Shown here: piece by piece, positions 19,595-29,347 of the stretch | Position numbering within the stretch: the stretch's first letter is position 1 | Layout: every line of letters starts with the position of its first letter | NCBI GenBank assembly: GCA_031082005.1 | Contig: JAVHLR010000001.1 | Coordinates: forward strand, 625,251-689,250 | Length of the DNA stretch: 64,000 nucleotides | Direction of reading: 5' to 3' | DNA from: Patescibacteria group bacterium | GTDB taxonomy: Bacteria > Patescibacteriota > Patescibacteriia > 2-12-FULL-60-25 | Position numbers and translations under genes: made by a program | The notes under the pieces: model-generated | Told to the model about the DNA's origin: nothing | Seen by the model: the letters and a program-made list of their open reading frames with translations, nothing else | Databases searched by the model: none

Positions 19595-20067
19595 AGCAGT
19601 ACGCCCAGGAGTTTGGAGAATACGCTCCCGATCCATTTAGCTACTCCCGAAGATGTCGCCCAAGTCACGAGAGTCGGTGAAAGCTGGTAAGCAGTGACGA
19701 GGAAGATCGCGCCTCCTAACATGATGAATCCTTCTCCGAAACCGAGGATAGCCCCCAACAATTTGTCAATCGACTTGATGAACGGCAAAATCTTCACGAT
19801 TTCGAATAAGCCGTCTATGAGCTTGAATACCCAGCCTGCGACACGTGTGATGAACAGGAAGATGACTATGAACGCGATAAGCCTGGCCCACCCTTGCGGC
19901 ATCACGATGGCGAATATCCAAGCGATCTTGGCTGACCAGGCTCGCGCCGCCAAAAAGGCGATAATCGCGCCGAGCAGGCGACCGAGCGTATGGACGAACC
20001 CGTCTTTCGCTCCAGCGCCTGCGAAGCCCAGCAGAAGCAGTATGAGGATGATATCGACTAAAAACAT
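19591..20067 (-). CDS. CvpA family membrane protein
   Basis: 158 residues, four hydrophobic helices (about 3-25, 28-50, 60-85, 95-125). The early GFAGAGAKDGFVHTLGRLLG segment is the CvpA signature. Homologues affect colicin V export, biofilm formation and envelope stress, but a molecular function is not settled. Lies between rsmI and tatD and is probably cotranscribed. Confidence 0.8.
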   Translation of the reverse strand: MFLVDIILILLLLGFAGAGAKDGFVHTLGRLLGAIIAFLAARAWSAKIAWIFAIVMPQGWARLIAFIVIFLFITRVAGWVFKLIDGLFEIVKILPFIKSIDKLLGAILGFGEGFIMLGGAIFLVTAYQLSPTLVTWATSSGVAKWIGSVFSKLLGVLL

Positions 20068-20078
20068 ATGTTTTGATT

Positions 20079-20759
20079 TTATCCTTTCGGCTTAGGTCCG
20101 ACAATGACGATGAACTCACCCTTGGTGCTTGTCGCCGCCAATCGTCTGATGACTTCGTCACACGTACCGCGGTAAAGCGTCTCGTGCAGCTTAGTCAGTT
20201 CACGTCCGACGAAGACCAGTCTTCGGGATTCAAGCGTCTCGTGCAGCGAAGCAAGGGTCTTGTCGATGCGATGCGTCGATTCGAGGAAAACGCTTGGGGT
20301 CGGATTTTCCGCAATCTGTTTAAAAAGCGTTTGCCGGCCTTTTTTGTGGGGTATGAATCCCAAGTAATGGAAATCCTGCATATCGAACCCGCAAACCGAT
20401 ATTGCCGTGGTCAAGACCGAAGCGCCAGGGATCGGCACAAGAGTCAGTCCTGCTTCGTAGGCGGCTTGCGCTAACTTGCCGCCAGGATCGTTCATGTTGG
20501 GTGTTCCTGCATCGCTGACATAGACGATATCTTCCCCCGCCTCAATCCGACCTATCAGCTTATCGACCGATGCTGGTTGCGTATGTTCATGGAATATGAT
20601 CAACGGTTTTGATATCCCATATGCCGCCAGGAGCTTCGAGGTGACACGTGTATCTTCACAGGCTATCGCAGCACAACTCTTCAGCGTATCCAAAGCGCGC
20701 TGCGTCACGTCCTGCAGGTTGCCGATAGGCGTCGCGACCAAAAAAAGTTTTCCACTCAT
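20079..20759 (-). CDS. rsmI: 16S rRNA (cytidine1402-2'-O)-methyltransferase
   Basis: 226 residues. SAM-dependent tetrapyrrole-methylase-like fold. Diagnostic ATPIGNLQDVTQRA at the start, CEDTRVTSKLL, VSDAGTPNMNDPG (the usual S/PGxxL loop is varied) and IPGASVLTTAISVCG are in order. Methylates C1402 in the ribosome decoding centre. At 226 residues it lacks the extra C-terminal domain of E. coli RsmI (about 280), common in streamlined genomes. Confidence 0.93.
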   Translation of the reverse strand: MSGKLFLVATPIGNLQDVTQRALDTLKSCAAIACEDTRVTSKLLAAYGISKPLIIFHEHTQPASVDKLIGRIEAGEDIVYVSDAGTPNMNDPGGKLAQAAYEAGLTLVPIPGASVLTTAISVCGFDMQDFHYLGFIPHKKGRQTLFKQIAENPTPSVFLESTHRIDKTLASLHETLESRRLVFVGRELTKLHETLYRGTCDEVIRRLAATSTKGEFIVIVGPKPKG

Positions 20760-20763
20760 ATGC

Positions 20764-21366
20764 TTAATACATGCGAAATATCGCTTTGATGATGTTATAC
20801 AGATACTCCGGAAGGTCTGCCAGCGCCAGCTTATCTTCCCCTTGTATGTTCAACGCATACCGGCCGAGTTTGCCGTTCGGCGACTTAACGGCTAAGCCAT
20901 AGGTGGCTGTCTTGGGAAGTTCGATTTCTATTGTCGGACCGGAATAGAAGTCCGTGAAGATGAATTTATCCCTGAAGCTCGCACGCTCGTCCGCTACGAC
21001 TCTTCGTACGATAGCTCCGTTACCGCTGCCTAAGTCGATGACCGCGTCTTCCGACGGACTCGGCAGTTCAGGACCGAAAAAAATCATTATCGGGTTGAAC
21101 TCTCCGTCGTTCTTGACCGTGTCGAGCGAAATCTTGAGCGAAGTCCCTTCGTCTGCGGTAAACGAAAAATAATCGACGTCATCCTTGCTCTGCAGACGCC
21201 CGAAAAAAGTCGCCGCACTGGTGGGTCGTCTGATCACATAGGCTTCTGCCGGCGTATCCAGGCTTCCGGACTTGAAGATCAACTCTTTGGCTAAAGCTGG
21301 TTCTGCAGTATTATAAAAGTACACTAGAGCCGCCAGCAGCACCGCAGTTATATGTATCTTCTTCAT
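20764..21366 (-). CDS. secreted protein with PPC-like beta domain, function unknown
   Basis: 200 residues. An N-terminal signal peptide (ITAVLLAALVYFYNTAEPALA) is followed by a beta-rich domain with DDVDYFSFTADEGTSLKI, the pattern of pre-peptidase C-terminal (PPC) domains that pack against secreted enzymes. No catalytic domain is attached. A TATAAT box sits 8 bases before the ATG, so the mRNA should be almost leaderless. Four bases before rsmI. Confidence 0.6.
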   Translation of the reverse strand: MKKIHITAVLLAALVYFYNTAEPALAKELIFKSGSLDTPAEAYVIRRPTSAATFFGRLQSKDDVDYFSFTADEGTSLKISLDTVKNDGEFNPIMIFFGPELPSPSEDAVIDLGSGNGAIVRRVVADERASFRDKFIFTDFYSGPTIEIELPKTATYGLAVKSPNGKLGRYALNIQGEDKLALADLPEYLYNIIKAIFRMY

Positions 21367-21373
21367 TTAACCC

Positions 21374-21379
21374 ATTATA
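21374..21379 (-). promoter_or_regulatory. -10 box of the 21366 gene (near-leaderless)
   Basis: TATAAT on the minus strand; a TTGTAA -35 with 18-base spacing is possible. Only 7 bases separate it from the ATG. Confidence 0.6.
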
Positions 21380-21458
21380 AGGCTATTTTGCCTTTTTTTA
21401 CAAAGCAGTATCGGTGCATGACCAATGGATGTATTTTTGGTATGCTTAAACACGGATT

Positions 21459-22148
21459 ATGAGAAAATCTGTTTTTACATTATTGATTGTATCGATCGCT
21501 TTTTTTGGCGCTGGTTGCTTAAAGTCAAAAGACACGCAACAGAGTGTGGTGCCGCAAAGCAATGGCGTGGTCCAGACGGAAACTCCTGCGAAAACACCTG
21601 AACCGATAAAAGCATCTGATCCAAAAGCTGAACTCATAAGGGCCTTTGAGAAATTCAAGAACGCCAAATCATACAAAGCCAAATACACCATGCCGACCTC
21701 GCAGGGCATGTTGTCCGGTACGCTGGCCTACTCTATGCCCGATAGGTTCAAAGGAACGATGGAGCTTTCACCTGACGCGAAGACGGATGTAGTGCTGGTC
21801 CAAAATTCACTCTACATGCGGGCTAATGATGGGGCGTGGGTAGACATCTCGGATAGTGAGACGGCCAAGAAGACGATCGAAACGATGCAGTTGGCCGTGA
21901 AGGGAGATCAGGGTTTGAATTCAGCTGGTTCAGACGCCTGGAACGTGGATAGCAAGACGGAAGATGCTAAGCGCGGTTGTTGGGAGTATCAAGTCAGGAT
22001 AGAGGGTGGCGAAAATCCGGACCGCAACATGTCGGTCTGCGTCAAAGATGGCTTTCCGAAATTCTTGAGACTCGAGTCTCCGCGGGGCGAAATGAACATC
22101 GAATATCTCGAGTACAATACGATTTTCATCATCGAAAGGCCGATCTAA
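21459..22148 (+). CDS. lipoprotein with LolA-like domain, function unknown
   Basis: 229 residues. Signal peptide with lipobox FGAGC (lipidated Cys near residue 20), then a Pro/Thr/Gln linker to about 50 and a compact beta-rich domain with repeated strands such as AYSMPDRFKGTMEL and NSLYMRANDGAWVDI. This layout resembles LolA/LppX-like lipoproteins, but the match is by feel only. TATGCT (21441-21446) preceded by TGG is a probable extended -10, 12 bases before the ATG. Divergent from the 21366 gene; upstream of clpB, which has its own promoter. Confidence 0.6.
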   Translation: MRKSVFTLLIVSIAFFGAGCLKSKDTQQSVVPQSNGVVQTETPAKTPEPIKASDPKAELIRAFEKFKNAKSYKAKYTMPTSQGMLSGTLAYSMPDRFKGTMELSPDAKTDVVLVQNSLYMRANDGAWVDISDSETAKKTIETMQLAVKGDQGLNSAGSDAWNVDSKTEDAKRGCWEYQVRIEGGENPDRNMSVCVKDGFPKFLRLESPRGEMNIEYLEYNTIFIIERPI

Positions 22149-22168
22149 ATCAAATTTCAAGACCCTGT

Positions 22169-22197
22169 TTGACTTTTAGCACTCTCGATTGTAGAGT
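22169..22197 (+). promoter_or_regulatory. clpB promoter
   Basis: TTGACT, 17-base spacer, TAGAGT. The -10 lies inside the right arm of the CIRCE operator, so HrcA binding would block RNA polymerase. Confidence 0.6.
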
Positions 22198-22202
22198 GCT
22201 AA
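22176..22202. promoter_or_regulatory. CIRCE operator (HrcA site)
   Basis: TTAGCACTC, 9-base spacer, GAGTGCTAA: an exact match to the CIRCE consensus, extended by two further paired bases each side (22174-22204). It is 66 bases before clpB. CIRCE is bound by the heat-shock repressor HrcA. Confidence 0.95.
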
Positions 22203-22267
22203 AAGGGTTACTTGGGGATTTTCGCTTTCGGCACCTGATCATGTCGCCAAAGGCGTAAGTCCCAAAT

Positions 22268-24901
22268 ATGATACCGCAAAATTTCACTACAAAATCGCAA
22301 GAAGCGATCCAGGAAGCGCATAAGCTGGCCTTGGACGCTGGTCACCAACAGCTCGACCCGGTCCATCTGGCTTTAGCTTTGATGTCCCAGGACGGCAGCG
22401 TGGTCCCCTCATTGCTTAAGAAACTGCAGACTGACGTTTCATCCCTGCACGGCGCTCTGGAAGCTCAACTTAAGCGTCTTCCGCAGATCCAGGATTTGAG
22501 CGGTGGCTTGCGCGATATCCTTTTGTCCCAAGAGACGGCCCGTGCTTTTGTCGCGGCCGAACGGGCGGCGCGGTATTTCAAGGACGAATACATTTCCACC
22601 GAGCATCTCCTTTTGGGCTTATGTGAAGGCCAAAACGAGACAGCCCGCATCTTGAATGAATTCGATGTCGTGACCGACTCTATCCTTAAAGCACTGAAGG
22701 ACGTGCGCGGTTCGGTCAAAGTGGACAGCGCTGAACCGGAAGCCAAATACCAAGTGCTCGAGAAATATGCCAAGAATCTTACCGAGTTGGCGCGCCAGGA
22801 AAAACTCGACCCGATAATCGGCCGCGACGAAGAGATCCGTCGCGTGATGCAGGTCCTGACGCGGCGCAAAAAAAATAATCCGGTCTTGATCGGCGAAGCC
22901 GGGACGGGCAAGACCGCTATCGTCGAGGGTTTGGCGCAACGCATAGTCGCCGGAGACGTGCCGGAAACCCTCAAGGAACGTGAGGTGGTTTCGCTCGACG
23001 TGGGTTCGCTCGTGGCCGGGACGAAATTCCGCGGTGAATTCGAAGAACGTCTGAAAGCCGTGGTCAAGGAAGTCGAATCATCCAACGGCAAAATCATCCT
23101 TTTCATAGACGAGTTGCATACGCTGGTCGGCGCTGGTGCCTCTGGCGAGGGCGGTTCGTTGGATGCTTCCAACCTGCTTAAACCGGCATTGGCGCGCGGT
23201 GAGCTGCGTGCTGTCGGCGCGACGACTTTGAAGGAATACCAGAAATACATCGAAAAAGATCCGGCCTTGGAACGTCGTTTCCAGCCGATTTTCGTGGATG
23301 AGCCGACCATCGAAGATACAATCGCCATCCTTCGCGGCATCAAAGACAAATACGAACTGCATTTTGGTATCCGCATCACGGATAATTCGCTGGTGGCTGC
23401 CGCAAAGCTCTCTTCTCGTTACATCACGGACCGCTTTTTGCCGGATAAGGCCGTTGATCTGATAGATGAAGCCGCTTCAGCCCTCAAGATGCAGGTCGAA
23501 TCCATGCCGGACGAACTAGATCGCCTGAAACGCGAGATTGTCCGTCTCGAGATCGAAAAACGTGCCCTGTCGAAAGAAGAGGATAAAGAATCAAAGATAA
23601 GGCTGAAGGATCTGGATAAACGTTTGGCTGAAGTGCGCGAAAAGTCGCACGAGCTGGAGCTTTCGTGGAAGGCCGAAAAAGACGTCGTGACGGCCAACGC
23701 CGAACTCAAGAAGAAGATAGAAAAACTGAAAAGCGAGGCTGAAATCGCCGAGCGCCGAGGCGACCTGGAGAAGGTGTCGGAAATCCGTTACGGACAGTTG
23801 CCGCAAGTCCAGAAAGACCTCGACAGCGGAGAGTCGAAGCTGAAAAAGATGCAAGGCGAGCGCGGTCTTTTACGTAATGCCGTGACAGACGAAGACGTGG
23901 CTCGTGTTGTGGCGCGTTGGACCGGCATCCCTGTCTCTAAGATGCTGTTGTCTGAAACCGAAAAACTCGCCCATCTTGAGGAGGACCTGCATAAACGCGT
24001 GGTCGGACAAGAACAAGCTGTACAAGCCGTCGCGAATGCTTTGCGCCGTTCGCGCGCCGGTTTGAGCGACGAACGTCGTCCCATCGGTTCATTCCTCTTT
24101 CTCGGTCCGACAGGCGTGGGTAAGACGGAACTAGCGAAAGCTCTGGCCGGATCCATGTTCGATGACGAGGACGCCATAGTGCGCCTCGACATGAGCGAGT
24201 ATTCCGAACGCCATACTGTCGCCCGCATGATCGGTTCGCCTCCCGGATACATCGGACACGACGAAGGCGGTCAACTGACGGAAAAGATCCGTCGTCGACC
24301 ATATTCCGTGGTTCTGTTGGATGAGGTGGAAAAAGCGCACCCTGAAGTCTTCAACATGTTGTTGCAGGTCTTGGATGATGGTCGTCTGACCGACGGCAAG
24401 GGCCGCGCCGTATCTTTCCGGAATACTGTCATCATCATGACGTCCAATATCGGATCGGATAAGATCCTCGAGTGGGGCGTCAAGAACAACGAAATCGGTT
24501 TTGCGGATGAGAGCGCCAAAAGCGACAAGGATTCATCGTTGCGCGGCCAAATCATGGAGATGTTGAAAGACAGCTTCCGCCCGGAGTTCCTCAACCGTAT
24601 CGACGAAGTGATCATGTTCCAGTCGCTCACGAAGAAGGACCTCCTGCGCATCGTCGACATGCAACTCGATCTGCTGATCGCGCGTCTTAAGGAAAAACGC
24701 ATAACCATAGATTTCACGGAAAAAGCGAAGAAACATTTGGCTGATGCTGGGTATGACCCATCATACGGTGCGCGCCCCCTGAAACGTCTGATCCAGGACC
24801 AGGTCATGGACGAGCTCGCATTGCGCATCGTCGAAGGAAAGACAAAAGAGGGTGATGAAATCACCGTCGATTTCCAGAAAGGAAAAGTCACTATCAGCTA
24901 G
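22268..24901 (+). CDS. clpB: ATP-dependent chaperone ClpB
   Basis: 877 residues, full length. Order: N-domain (1-150), NBD1 with Walker [10 protein letters not shown] and [15 protein letters not shown], the M-domain coiled coil (about 400-525), NBD2 with GPTGVGKTE and [15 protein letters not shown], and the C-terminal ASCE small domain ([13 protein letters not shown]). The long M-domain separates ClpB from ClpA/ClpC. Disaggregates proteins with DnaK/DnaJ; dnaJ is at the other end of this window. The CIRCE site shows HrcA control. Stop overlaps the convergent 24894 gene by 8 bases. Confidence 0.97.
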   Translation: MIPQNFTTKSQEAIQEAHKLALDAGHQQLDPVHLALALMSQDGSVVPSLLKKLQTDVSSLHGALEAQLKRLPQIQDLSGGLRDILLSQETARAFVAAERAARYFKDEYISTEHLLLGLCEGQNETARILNEFDVVTDSILKALKDVRGSVKVDSAEPEAKYQVLEKYAKNLTELARQEKLDPIIGRDEEIRRVMQVLTRRKKNNPVLIGEAGTGKTAIVEGLAQRIVAGDVPETLKEREVVSLDVGSLVAGTKFRGEFEERLKAVVKEVESSNGKIILFIDELHTLVGAGASGEGGSLDASNLLKPALARGELRAVGATTLKEYQKYIEKDPALERRFQPIFVDEPTIEDTIAILRGIKDKYELHFGIRITDNSLVAAAKLSSRYITDRFLPDKAVDLIDEAASALKMQVESMPDELDRLKREIVRLEIEKRALSKEEDKESKIRLKDLDKRLAEVREKSHELELSWKAEKDVVTANAELKKKIEKLKSEAEIAERRGDLEKVSEIRYGQLPQVQKDLDSGESKLKKMQGERGLLRNAVTDEDVARVVARWTGIPVSKMLLSETEKLAHLEEDLHKRVVGQEQAVQAVANALRRSRAGLSDERRPIGSFLFLGPTGVGKTELAKALAGSMFDDEDAIVRLDMSEYSERHTVARMIGSPPGYIGHDEGGQLTEKIRRRPYSVVLLDEVEKAHPEVFNMLLQVLDDGRLTDGKGRAVSFRNTVIIMTSNIGSDKILEWGVKNNEIGFADESAKSDKDSSLRGQIMEMLKDSFRPEFLNRIDEVIMFQSLTKKDLLRIVDMQLDLLIARLKEKRITIDFTEKAKKHLADAGYDPSYGARPLKRLIQDQVMDELALRIVEGKTKEGDEITVDFQKGKVTIS

Positions 24902-25352
24902 CGATCGGTGCTCCCCTGTTCTCCTCCCTTCTCGCCTGGCGCATCACGTTCTTGACGCGGCGCCGCACCGTCTTGCTATCGTACGATTTGAGCTCTACGG
25001 GTATCGAATAATGCTTACATGCTGCAGCTAACCACGATGTCGTCTGATGGAACCACGAATAGAGCTCCAAACTCGTGACGTATACTTTCCCCCGGTCGAT
25101 CAGGTTTTTGTCTTTAAGGAAAATCAATTTCAGCACGTCACTTGAGAGTTTACGTTTCTGGCCTGGCTTGGGCATATGGTTGCCGGCTTCGCTTTGGCAT
25201 ATCTCTATAGCCTCGCGTGTTCCAGGGTTCCAACCATCTATTTCGGTTGTGATGAATACGCCATCAGATTCGAAGCGTAAAATATGCCCATGAACAAAAC
25301 CGGGCGGCAATAAATCCGCCTCGGTTTTCTTAAGATAATCCGTGTTAGACAT
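24894..25352 (-). CDS. hypothetical protein
   Basis: 152 residues, not recognised. No signal peptide or membrane segment. The first half is mixed ([20 protein letters not shown] could be a small beta unit); the tail is basic ([19 protein letters not shown]) and might bind nucleic acid. Convergent with clpB. Real-gene status rests on length, composition and lack of an alternative reading. Confidence 0.5.
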   Translation of the reverse strand: MSNTDYLKKTEADLLPPGFVHGHILRFESDGVFITTEIDGWNPGTREAIEICQSEAGNHMPKPGQKRKLSSDVLKLIFLKDKNLIDRGKVYVTSLELYSWFHQTTSWLAAACKHYSIPVELKSYDSKTVRRRVKNVMRQARREENRGAPIAS

Positions 25353-25388
25353 GGGCGGGCTTGCGCCGTATCCAAGCCATCCCGTCGG

Positions 25389-25724
25389 TTACATCTTTTT
25401 CAGTTCTTTCTGGACAGTTGTCCACTTCTTCATCAGGAAACTTCGGATCTCCGGAATCTCTTTCTTGGCCACCTTCTTGGTCTGTACGTAATAATCGGTG
25501 ACCTTGTCTACCATGTCCTCGTATTGCTTCTTAGTGATGGTCTCGGCGCCCTTGAGCTCATGCATTATCTTCGCTTGCAACACCTTAGCTGTCTTTTCCG
25601 CGTCCTTCATCAAATCCTTGCCCTTCTTGCTTTGGGCGAATAGACCTGCAGCGACACCCACAAGGGCGCCGATCGCGAGTCCCAAACCGAGATGGGACGA
25701 TTTCTTAGTTGGCATGCTTGGCAT
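25389..25724 (-). CDS. YtxH domain-containing protein
   Basis: 111 residues from the ATG at 25724; a longer frame needs a TTG at 25766 and is less likely. One glycine/alanine-rich membrane helix (LGLGLAIGALVGVAAGLF, about 12-30) is followed by KKGKDLMKD, typical of YtxH, and a long amphipathic helical tail ending in basic residues. YtxH proteins are general-stress membrane proteins of unknown mechanism. No Shine-Dalgarno. Confidence 0.7.
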   Translation of the reverse strand: MPSMPTKKSSHLGLGLAIGALVGVAAGLFAQSKKGKDLMKDAEKTAKVLQAKIMHELKGAETITKKQYEDMVDKVTDYYVQTKKVAKKEIPEIRSFLMKKWTTVQKELKKM

Positions 25725-25802
25725 AAAAAATACGTTTAGGAATAATTTGTTTATGATATTATGCAATTTTCAATCATTTCGCGCAATATCCTCCTGTTCC
25801 TG

Positions 25803-27122
25803 TCAAGGCTCACGCTTGAGTATTTTTTCCATGGCTTGCTTACCTGCTTCTACGCCGGGTTGGTCATAGGGGTTGATGCCATAAAGCTTTCCGGCCAACG
25901 CTGTCGCAATCTCGAAAAACATGAACAGGCCGCCGATCGTGCCCGCACTTATCTCGGGGATATGGATTGTGCTGTTCGGTCGTTTACTGTCCGCCAAGGA
26001 CGCGGCAGTGGCCTGCCTTTCCGCTTTGATGATTTGCTGCAAGGTCTTACCCGCGACATAGGCTAAAGGCTTTATCATCTTGGCTGAAAGCGGGATCTTG
26101 TAGTCGTGAGCGAACTTCCCTATCTCGATGAAGGTCACCGTTTTGTTGTTCGGGCCTTCGTTGTAGAGTTGGATCTGCGAATGCTGGTCAGTCGCCCCGA
26201 GCGCTGCGATCGGGGTAGAACCGACATGTACCGTTTCCCCATCGACCGAATGTTTCTTGCCTAAGCTCTCGGCCCAAATCTGACGATACCATGAGGACAT
26301 GCCTGATAAGGCTTGTGCATAGGGCATCAATACGTGGATATTCTGCCTTCGCTCCGTGTCCGCGAGGTATTGGAGCAGGGCGAACTGCGCGGCTGGGTTG
26401 TTTTCCGGTTTCTCTCTGAAGAAACCTTCCCTGAAATCTTTCGCGCCAGCAAGCATCTTCGAGATATCGATGCCTGCAAAAGCCAACGGGAATAGTCCGA
26501 CAGGTGTCAGCACCGAAAAACGTCCTCCGATATTTTCAGGCACTGACAAAGTCAGGTAGCCTTCTTTATCCGCCAGCTCCCTCAAAGCCCCGCTTGACCT
26601 ATCGGTCGTAGCGATGATCTGGGATGCGAAGTTCTCCTTACCCAGTCGCTTCATCATCAACTCCCTGACTATCAGGAAAGTCGCCATCGGCTCTATCGTA
26701 TTGCCCGACTTGGAGATTATGTCCACCAACGTGGTCTTGAGATCGAGTTTATCCAAAACTCCGGCAAGTTCGTCCGGATCCGTGTTCGCCCCTGCAAAAA
26801 TCAGGTTTTTTGCCGAATTCTTCGGTTTAAGCGCCTGGTAGGCGGCTCTTGCTCCAAGGTCTGATCCGCCAATGCCTAGTACGAGGCACGTCTTGAAGCC
26901 GGCACACTTCTTGACTGCAGCTTTGATGGCCTTTATATCTTCTGTCGAATCCGGGCAGCCTAACCAACCCTGTTGTTCTGTCTTCCACTCCTTCTCAAGT
27001 TCTTTGCGCGCCTTGTTCAGGCGAACCGCGTTTTTTCGGAAAACTGATTTATCCGCGCCGTATATCCCTACGGCGCTACGCAGCATGTTCGATGAATCGT
27101 AACTTATCATTTGTTTGATCAT
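25803..27122 (-). CDS. pgi: glucose-6-phosphate isomerase
   Basis: 439 residues, the short bacterial form. Interconverts glucose-6-P and fructose-6-P. Seen: VLGIGGSDLGARA (phosphate binding), ISKSGNTIEP (SIS domain), ENIGGRFSVLTPVGLFPLA (catalytic region) and the downstream catalytic His in TDQHSQIQL. All active-site segments are present. Starts 2 bases after the stop of the 27125 gene. Confidence 0.95.
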   Translation of the reverse strand: MIKQMISYDSSNMLRSAVGIYGADKSVFRKNAVRLNKARKELEKEWKTEQQGWLGCPDSTEDIKAIKAAVKKCAGFKTCLVLGIGGSDLGARAAYQALKPKNSAKNLIFAGANTDPDELAGVLDKLDLKTTLVDIISKSGNTIEPMATFLIVRELMMKRLGKENFASQIIATTDRSSGALRELADKEGYLTLSVPENIGGRFSVLTPVGLFPLAFAGIDISKMLAGAKDFREGFFREKPENNPAAQFALLQYLADTERRQNIHVLMPYAQALSGMSSWYRQIWAESLGKKHSVDGETVHVGSTPIAALGATDQHSQIQLYNEGPNNKTVTFIEIGKFAHDYKIPLSAKMIKPLAYVAGKTLQQIIKAERQATAASLADSKRPNSTIHIPEISAGTIGGLFMFFEIATALAGKLYGINPYDQPGVEAGKQAMEKILKREP

Positions 27123-27124
27123 AT

Positions 27125-27778
27125 CTATTCCGTGACTACGGATGTATCGTATCCATAAATTTTTTCCGGGATATCGCCGACGAATTTCACCTTCCCTTCG
27201 CTTATTTCGACTTTTTCCACTTCAAGTCCGTCGATACCGCTCAATATCCCGTTTACGTAACCGAGGAATTCCTTGCGTGCAATCTCGATTATCGGACCTG
27301 GTACCTTGTAATTCCCGACTTGAAGCGTGTCGATCCGCACATCGAACGAACGCGGCCCCGTGTTGGTGACCGAACCTTTTACATACACCGGACCGGGTAC
27401 TTTGATACGCGGATCCGTCACGATCCCGGAAGCCTCTACCTTGCCATCGCCGATGAAATGTATTTGGACATCGTGGAAAGGTCCTTTGACGTTATTCGAA
27501 TACTCTTGGATGGCGCTGATTTCTGCGTCGCTGAACGTTTCCTCGATATGTATTTTGCCTTCCGTCCTGAAGCGCGAGCCAAGATAGAGCGAACCTTTGT
27601 CGTTCACTGATACTCCGGCTTTTGCCGTCACTGCGTTGTCGTAGTCTTTTTCCGTGTATTTTACGCCTAGGTCCTTCTGTTCGCCGTTGAAAAGCTGGTA
27701 CGCGCTATATCCAGCATATGCTCCGCTGCTCAAGATGAATATCAGCGTCAGAACTAAAATTCCTTTGATTATCTTCAT
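27125..27778 (-). CDS. membrane-anchored protein, possible lipid-binding (YpmS/DUF2993-like) fold
   Basis: 217 residues. N-terminal membrane segment (4-25) and an extracytoplasmic domain of alternating strands (VQIHFIGDGKVEASGIV, VYVKGSVTNTG, VKFVGDIPE). The final GKVKFVGDIPEK motif recalls the YpmS/LmeA-type TULIP-like proteins; this is a weak similarity. TAAAAT ends 6 bases before the ATG, so the transcript is near-leaderless. Pgi follows after 2 bases. Confidence 0.5.
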   Translation of the reverse strand: MKIIKGILVLTLIFILSSGAYAGYSAYQLFNGEQKDLGVKYTEKDYDNAVTAKAGVSVNDKGSLYLGSRFRTEGKIHIEETFSDAEISAIQEYSNNVKGPFHDVQIHFIGDGKVEASGIVTDPRIKVPGPVYVKGSVTNTGPRSFDVRIDTLQVGNYKVPGPIIEIARKEFLGYVNGILSGIDGLEVEKVEISEGKVKFVGDIPEKIYGYDTSVVTE

Positions 27779-27784
27779 ACGTGT

Positions 27785-27790
27785 ATTTTA
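27785..27790 (-). promoter_or_regulatory. -10 box of the 27778-pgi operon (near-leaderless)
   Basis: TAAAAT on the minus strand, CAGACA at -35 with a 17-base spacer. Sequence around the -10 (TAAAATACAC) resembles the corA promoter. Confidence 0.55.
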
Positions 27791-27833
27791 TCCTACAATC
27801 AGTCCTTTGTCTGTTCTTGGCAAATCAGGGGGT

Positions 27834-28523
27834 TCAATGGCACAAAAGATAGCTCGCCACTACCGCTGCGGTCTCGCCGCGTAGTATTTGGGCTCCCAGG
27901 GTCGCGATTTTGAGCCCGGCTTTTTTCGCCTCCTCTAGCTCTTCCTCGCTCCAACCGCCCTCTGGTCCGATCCAAGCGGCTGCCGAACCGTCAGTCATAT
28001 CTTGCCTCAATTCCGATCCCGATGCGTCGAACAGATGATGCACCGCAGCGGCATCTCGATTACCTAGGGCTATCGTAAAACGGCTCGGTGAACGCACTAT
28101 CGGCACTTTTCCGCGCCCTGCGAGCTCTGCCGCTTCTTTTGCGATACGCATCGCCCGATCCAGCCTTATGTCCGCTTTGACCGTCCTGTCGCAAATAAGT
28201 GGGATTATCTCGGAAACGCCCACCTCCGTCGCTTTTTGGATCAGCAGATCGAAATTGTCATGTTTCAGCACCGACGCATAAAGTGTGACCAGTCTCTTCG
28301 GCTCTGCGTCATTCTCACGGACCTGATCGATAATTACGGAAACCGAACTCTTCCCCATCTCCGCGATACTCGCCACGGCATCCATGCCCTTCCCGTCGCA
28401 CAGGATTATCGTTTCGCTCTTTTTGAGCTTAAGTACGTTCTTCATCTGGTGTGCCGTATCGCCCGAAATGTCGATTTTTTTTCGTGAAAAATCGAAGGAA
28501 TCGATGAATCTGTGGATCTTCAT
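27834..28523 (-). CDS. rsmE: 16S rRNA (uracil1498-N3)-methyltransferase
   Basis: 229 residues, SPOUT fold with a PUA-like N-terminal domain (about 1-65). Key motifs: IQKATEVGVSEIIPL, then IGPEGGWSEEE (SAM-knot loop) and LGAQILRGETAAVVA at the C-terminal knot. All typical. Methylates U1498 of 16S rRNA in the assembled small subunit. ATGA overlap (28520-28523) with the upstream methyltransferase gene. Confidence 0.95.
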   Translation of the reverse strand: MKIHRFIDSFDFSRKKIDISGDTAHQMKNVLKLKKSETIILCDGKGMDAVASIAEMGKSSVSVIIDQVRENDAEPKRLVTLYASVLKHDNFDLLIQKATEVGVSEIIPLICDRTVKADIRLDRAMRIAKEAAELAGRGKVPIVRSPSRFTIALGNRDAAAVHHLFDASGSELRQDMTDGSAAAWIGPEGGWSEEELEEAKKAGLKIATLGAQILRGETAAVVASYLLCH

Positions 28524-29302
28524 AATTTGATGGCCTCAAGGTACATGAACAGCGGAATCTCCTTCCGAGCGTCATTTTCTGCTTCTGCGCGTGGTCCCGA
28601 ATCACTTGCCCTGTCAGAAATCCACTCCTCGACGTTTTTGACGGCGAAGCCTGATTTATTGAACCATTTGAAGAAACTTTGCATCGGTCTGTGATAAGAA
28701 TATGTGACCGCACCGGGCTCGGCTCCGGGGTGCATCGAGATCTTTATCTTGTGCTCCGAAAGATATCTGTCGACGCGACGGTATTGGATCTGCTCTTGTT
28801 CGTCGTAACCCCACGAACTCGCCTTCGGCACGCGATATGCCGGATGGTTGATCACTAGGTACGCGCTGCCTTGTTTCTTCAGCACACGCGCACACGCCGC
28901 CAAGACCTCGTGAGGATTGTGCATATTCTGGATAGCGAGGACGATCACAGCCTTGTCGAAAGAAGCCTGGTCGAGAAAATCCAGCTCATGCGCCGCCGAA
29001 ACCTCATAGCTGACGCCAGGCACGAGATTCGTGCTGTTCGCGATGTCGATCAACTCGGGAGCCGCGTCGACACCCGTGACTTTTGCACCTTGCTTTGCGA
29101 ACTCTTTACTGAAAAAACCCTGTCCACAAGCCAAATCCAGAACCTTTTCTCCTTTTTTTATGTCCATCAGACGGATCAGATTGGGCAAGATCACCGTATT
29201 TTGATAAGTGTCTTTTTGCGTTTCCAGCAGATCCGAATACCAGTCAGCGACTCCGCCCCATGAAGTCTTCGGCGAATTTTTTGGATTTTGTCGTTGGTAC
29301 AT
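28520..29302 (-). CDS. class I SAM-dependent methyltransferase
   Basis: 260 residues from the ATG at 29302; a GTG at 29344 would add 14 residues, but TACTAT lies inside that stretch as a possible -10. Rossmann motif I is VLDLACGQGFFSKEFA, then GVDAAPELI (motif II) and the KAVIVLAIQNMHNP motif IV. It matches the UbiE/Methyltransf_11 group. The DYxP-like pattern is absent and substrate is unknown. Coupled to rsmE. Confidence 0.8.
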   Translation of the reverse strand: MYQRQNPKNSPKTSWGGVADWYSDLLETQKDTYQNTVILPNLIRLMDIKKGEKVLDLACGQGFFSKEFAKQGAKVTGVDAAPELIDIANSTNLVPGVSYEVSAAHELDFLDQASFDKAVIVLAIQNMHNPHEVLAACARVLKKQGSAYLVINHPAYRVPKASSWGYDEQEQIQYRRVDRYLSEHKIKISMHPGAEPGAVTYSYHRPMQSFFKWFNKSGFAVKNVEEWISDRASDSGPRAEAENDARKEIPLFMYLEAIKL

Positions 29303-29347
29303 AGTTGATGGTGATGATAGTACGGACGAGTACGTGCCGTCCACCGA

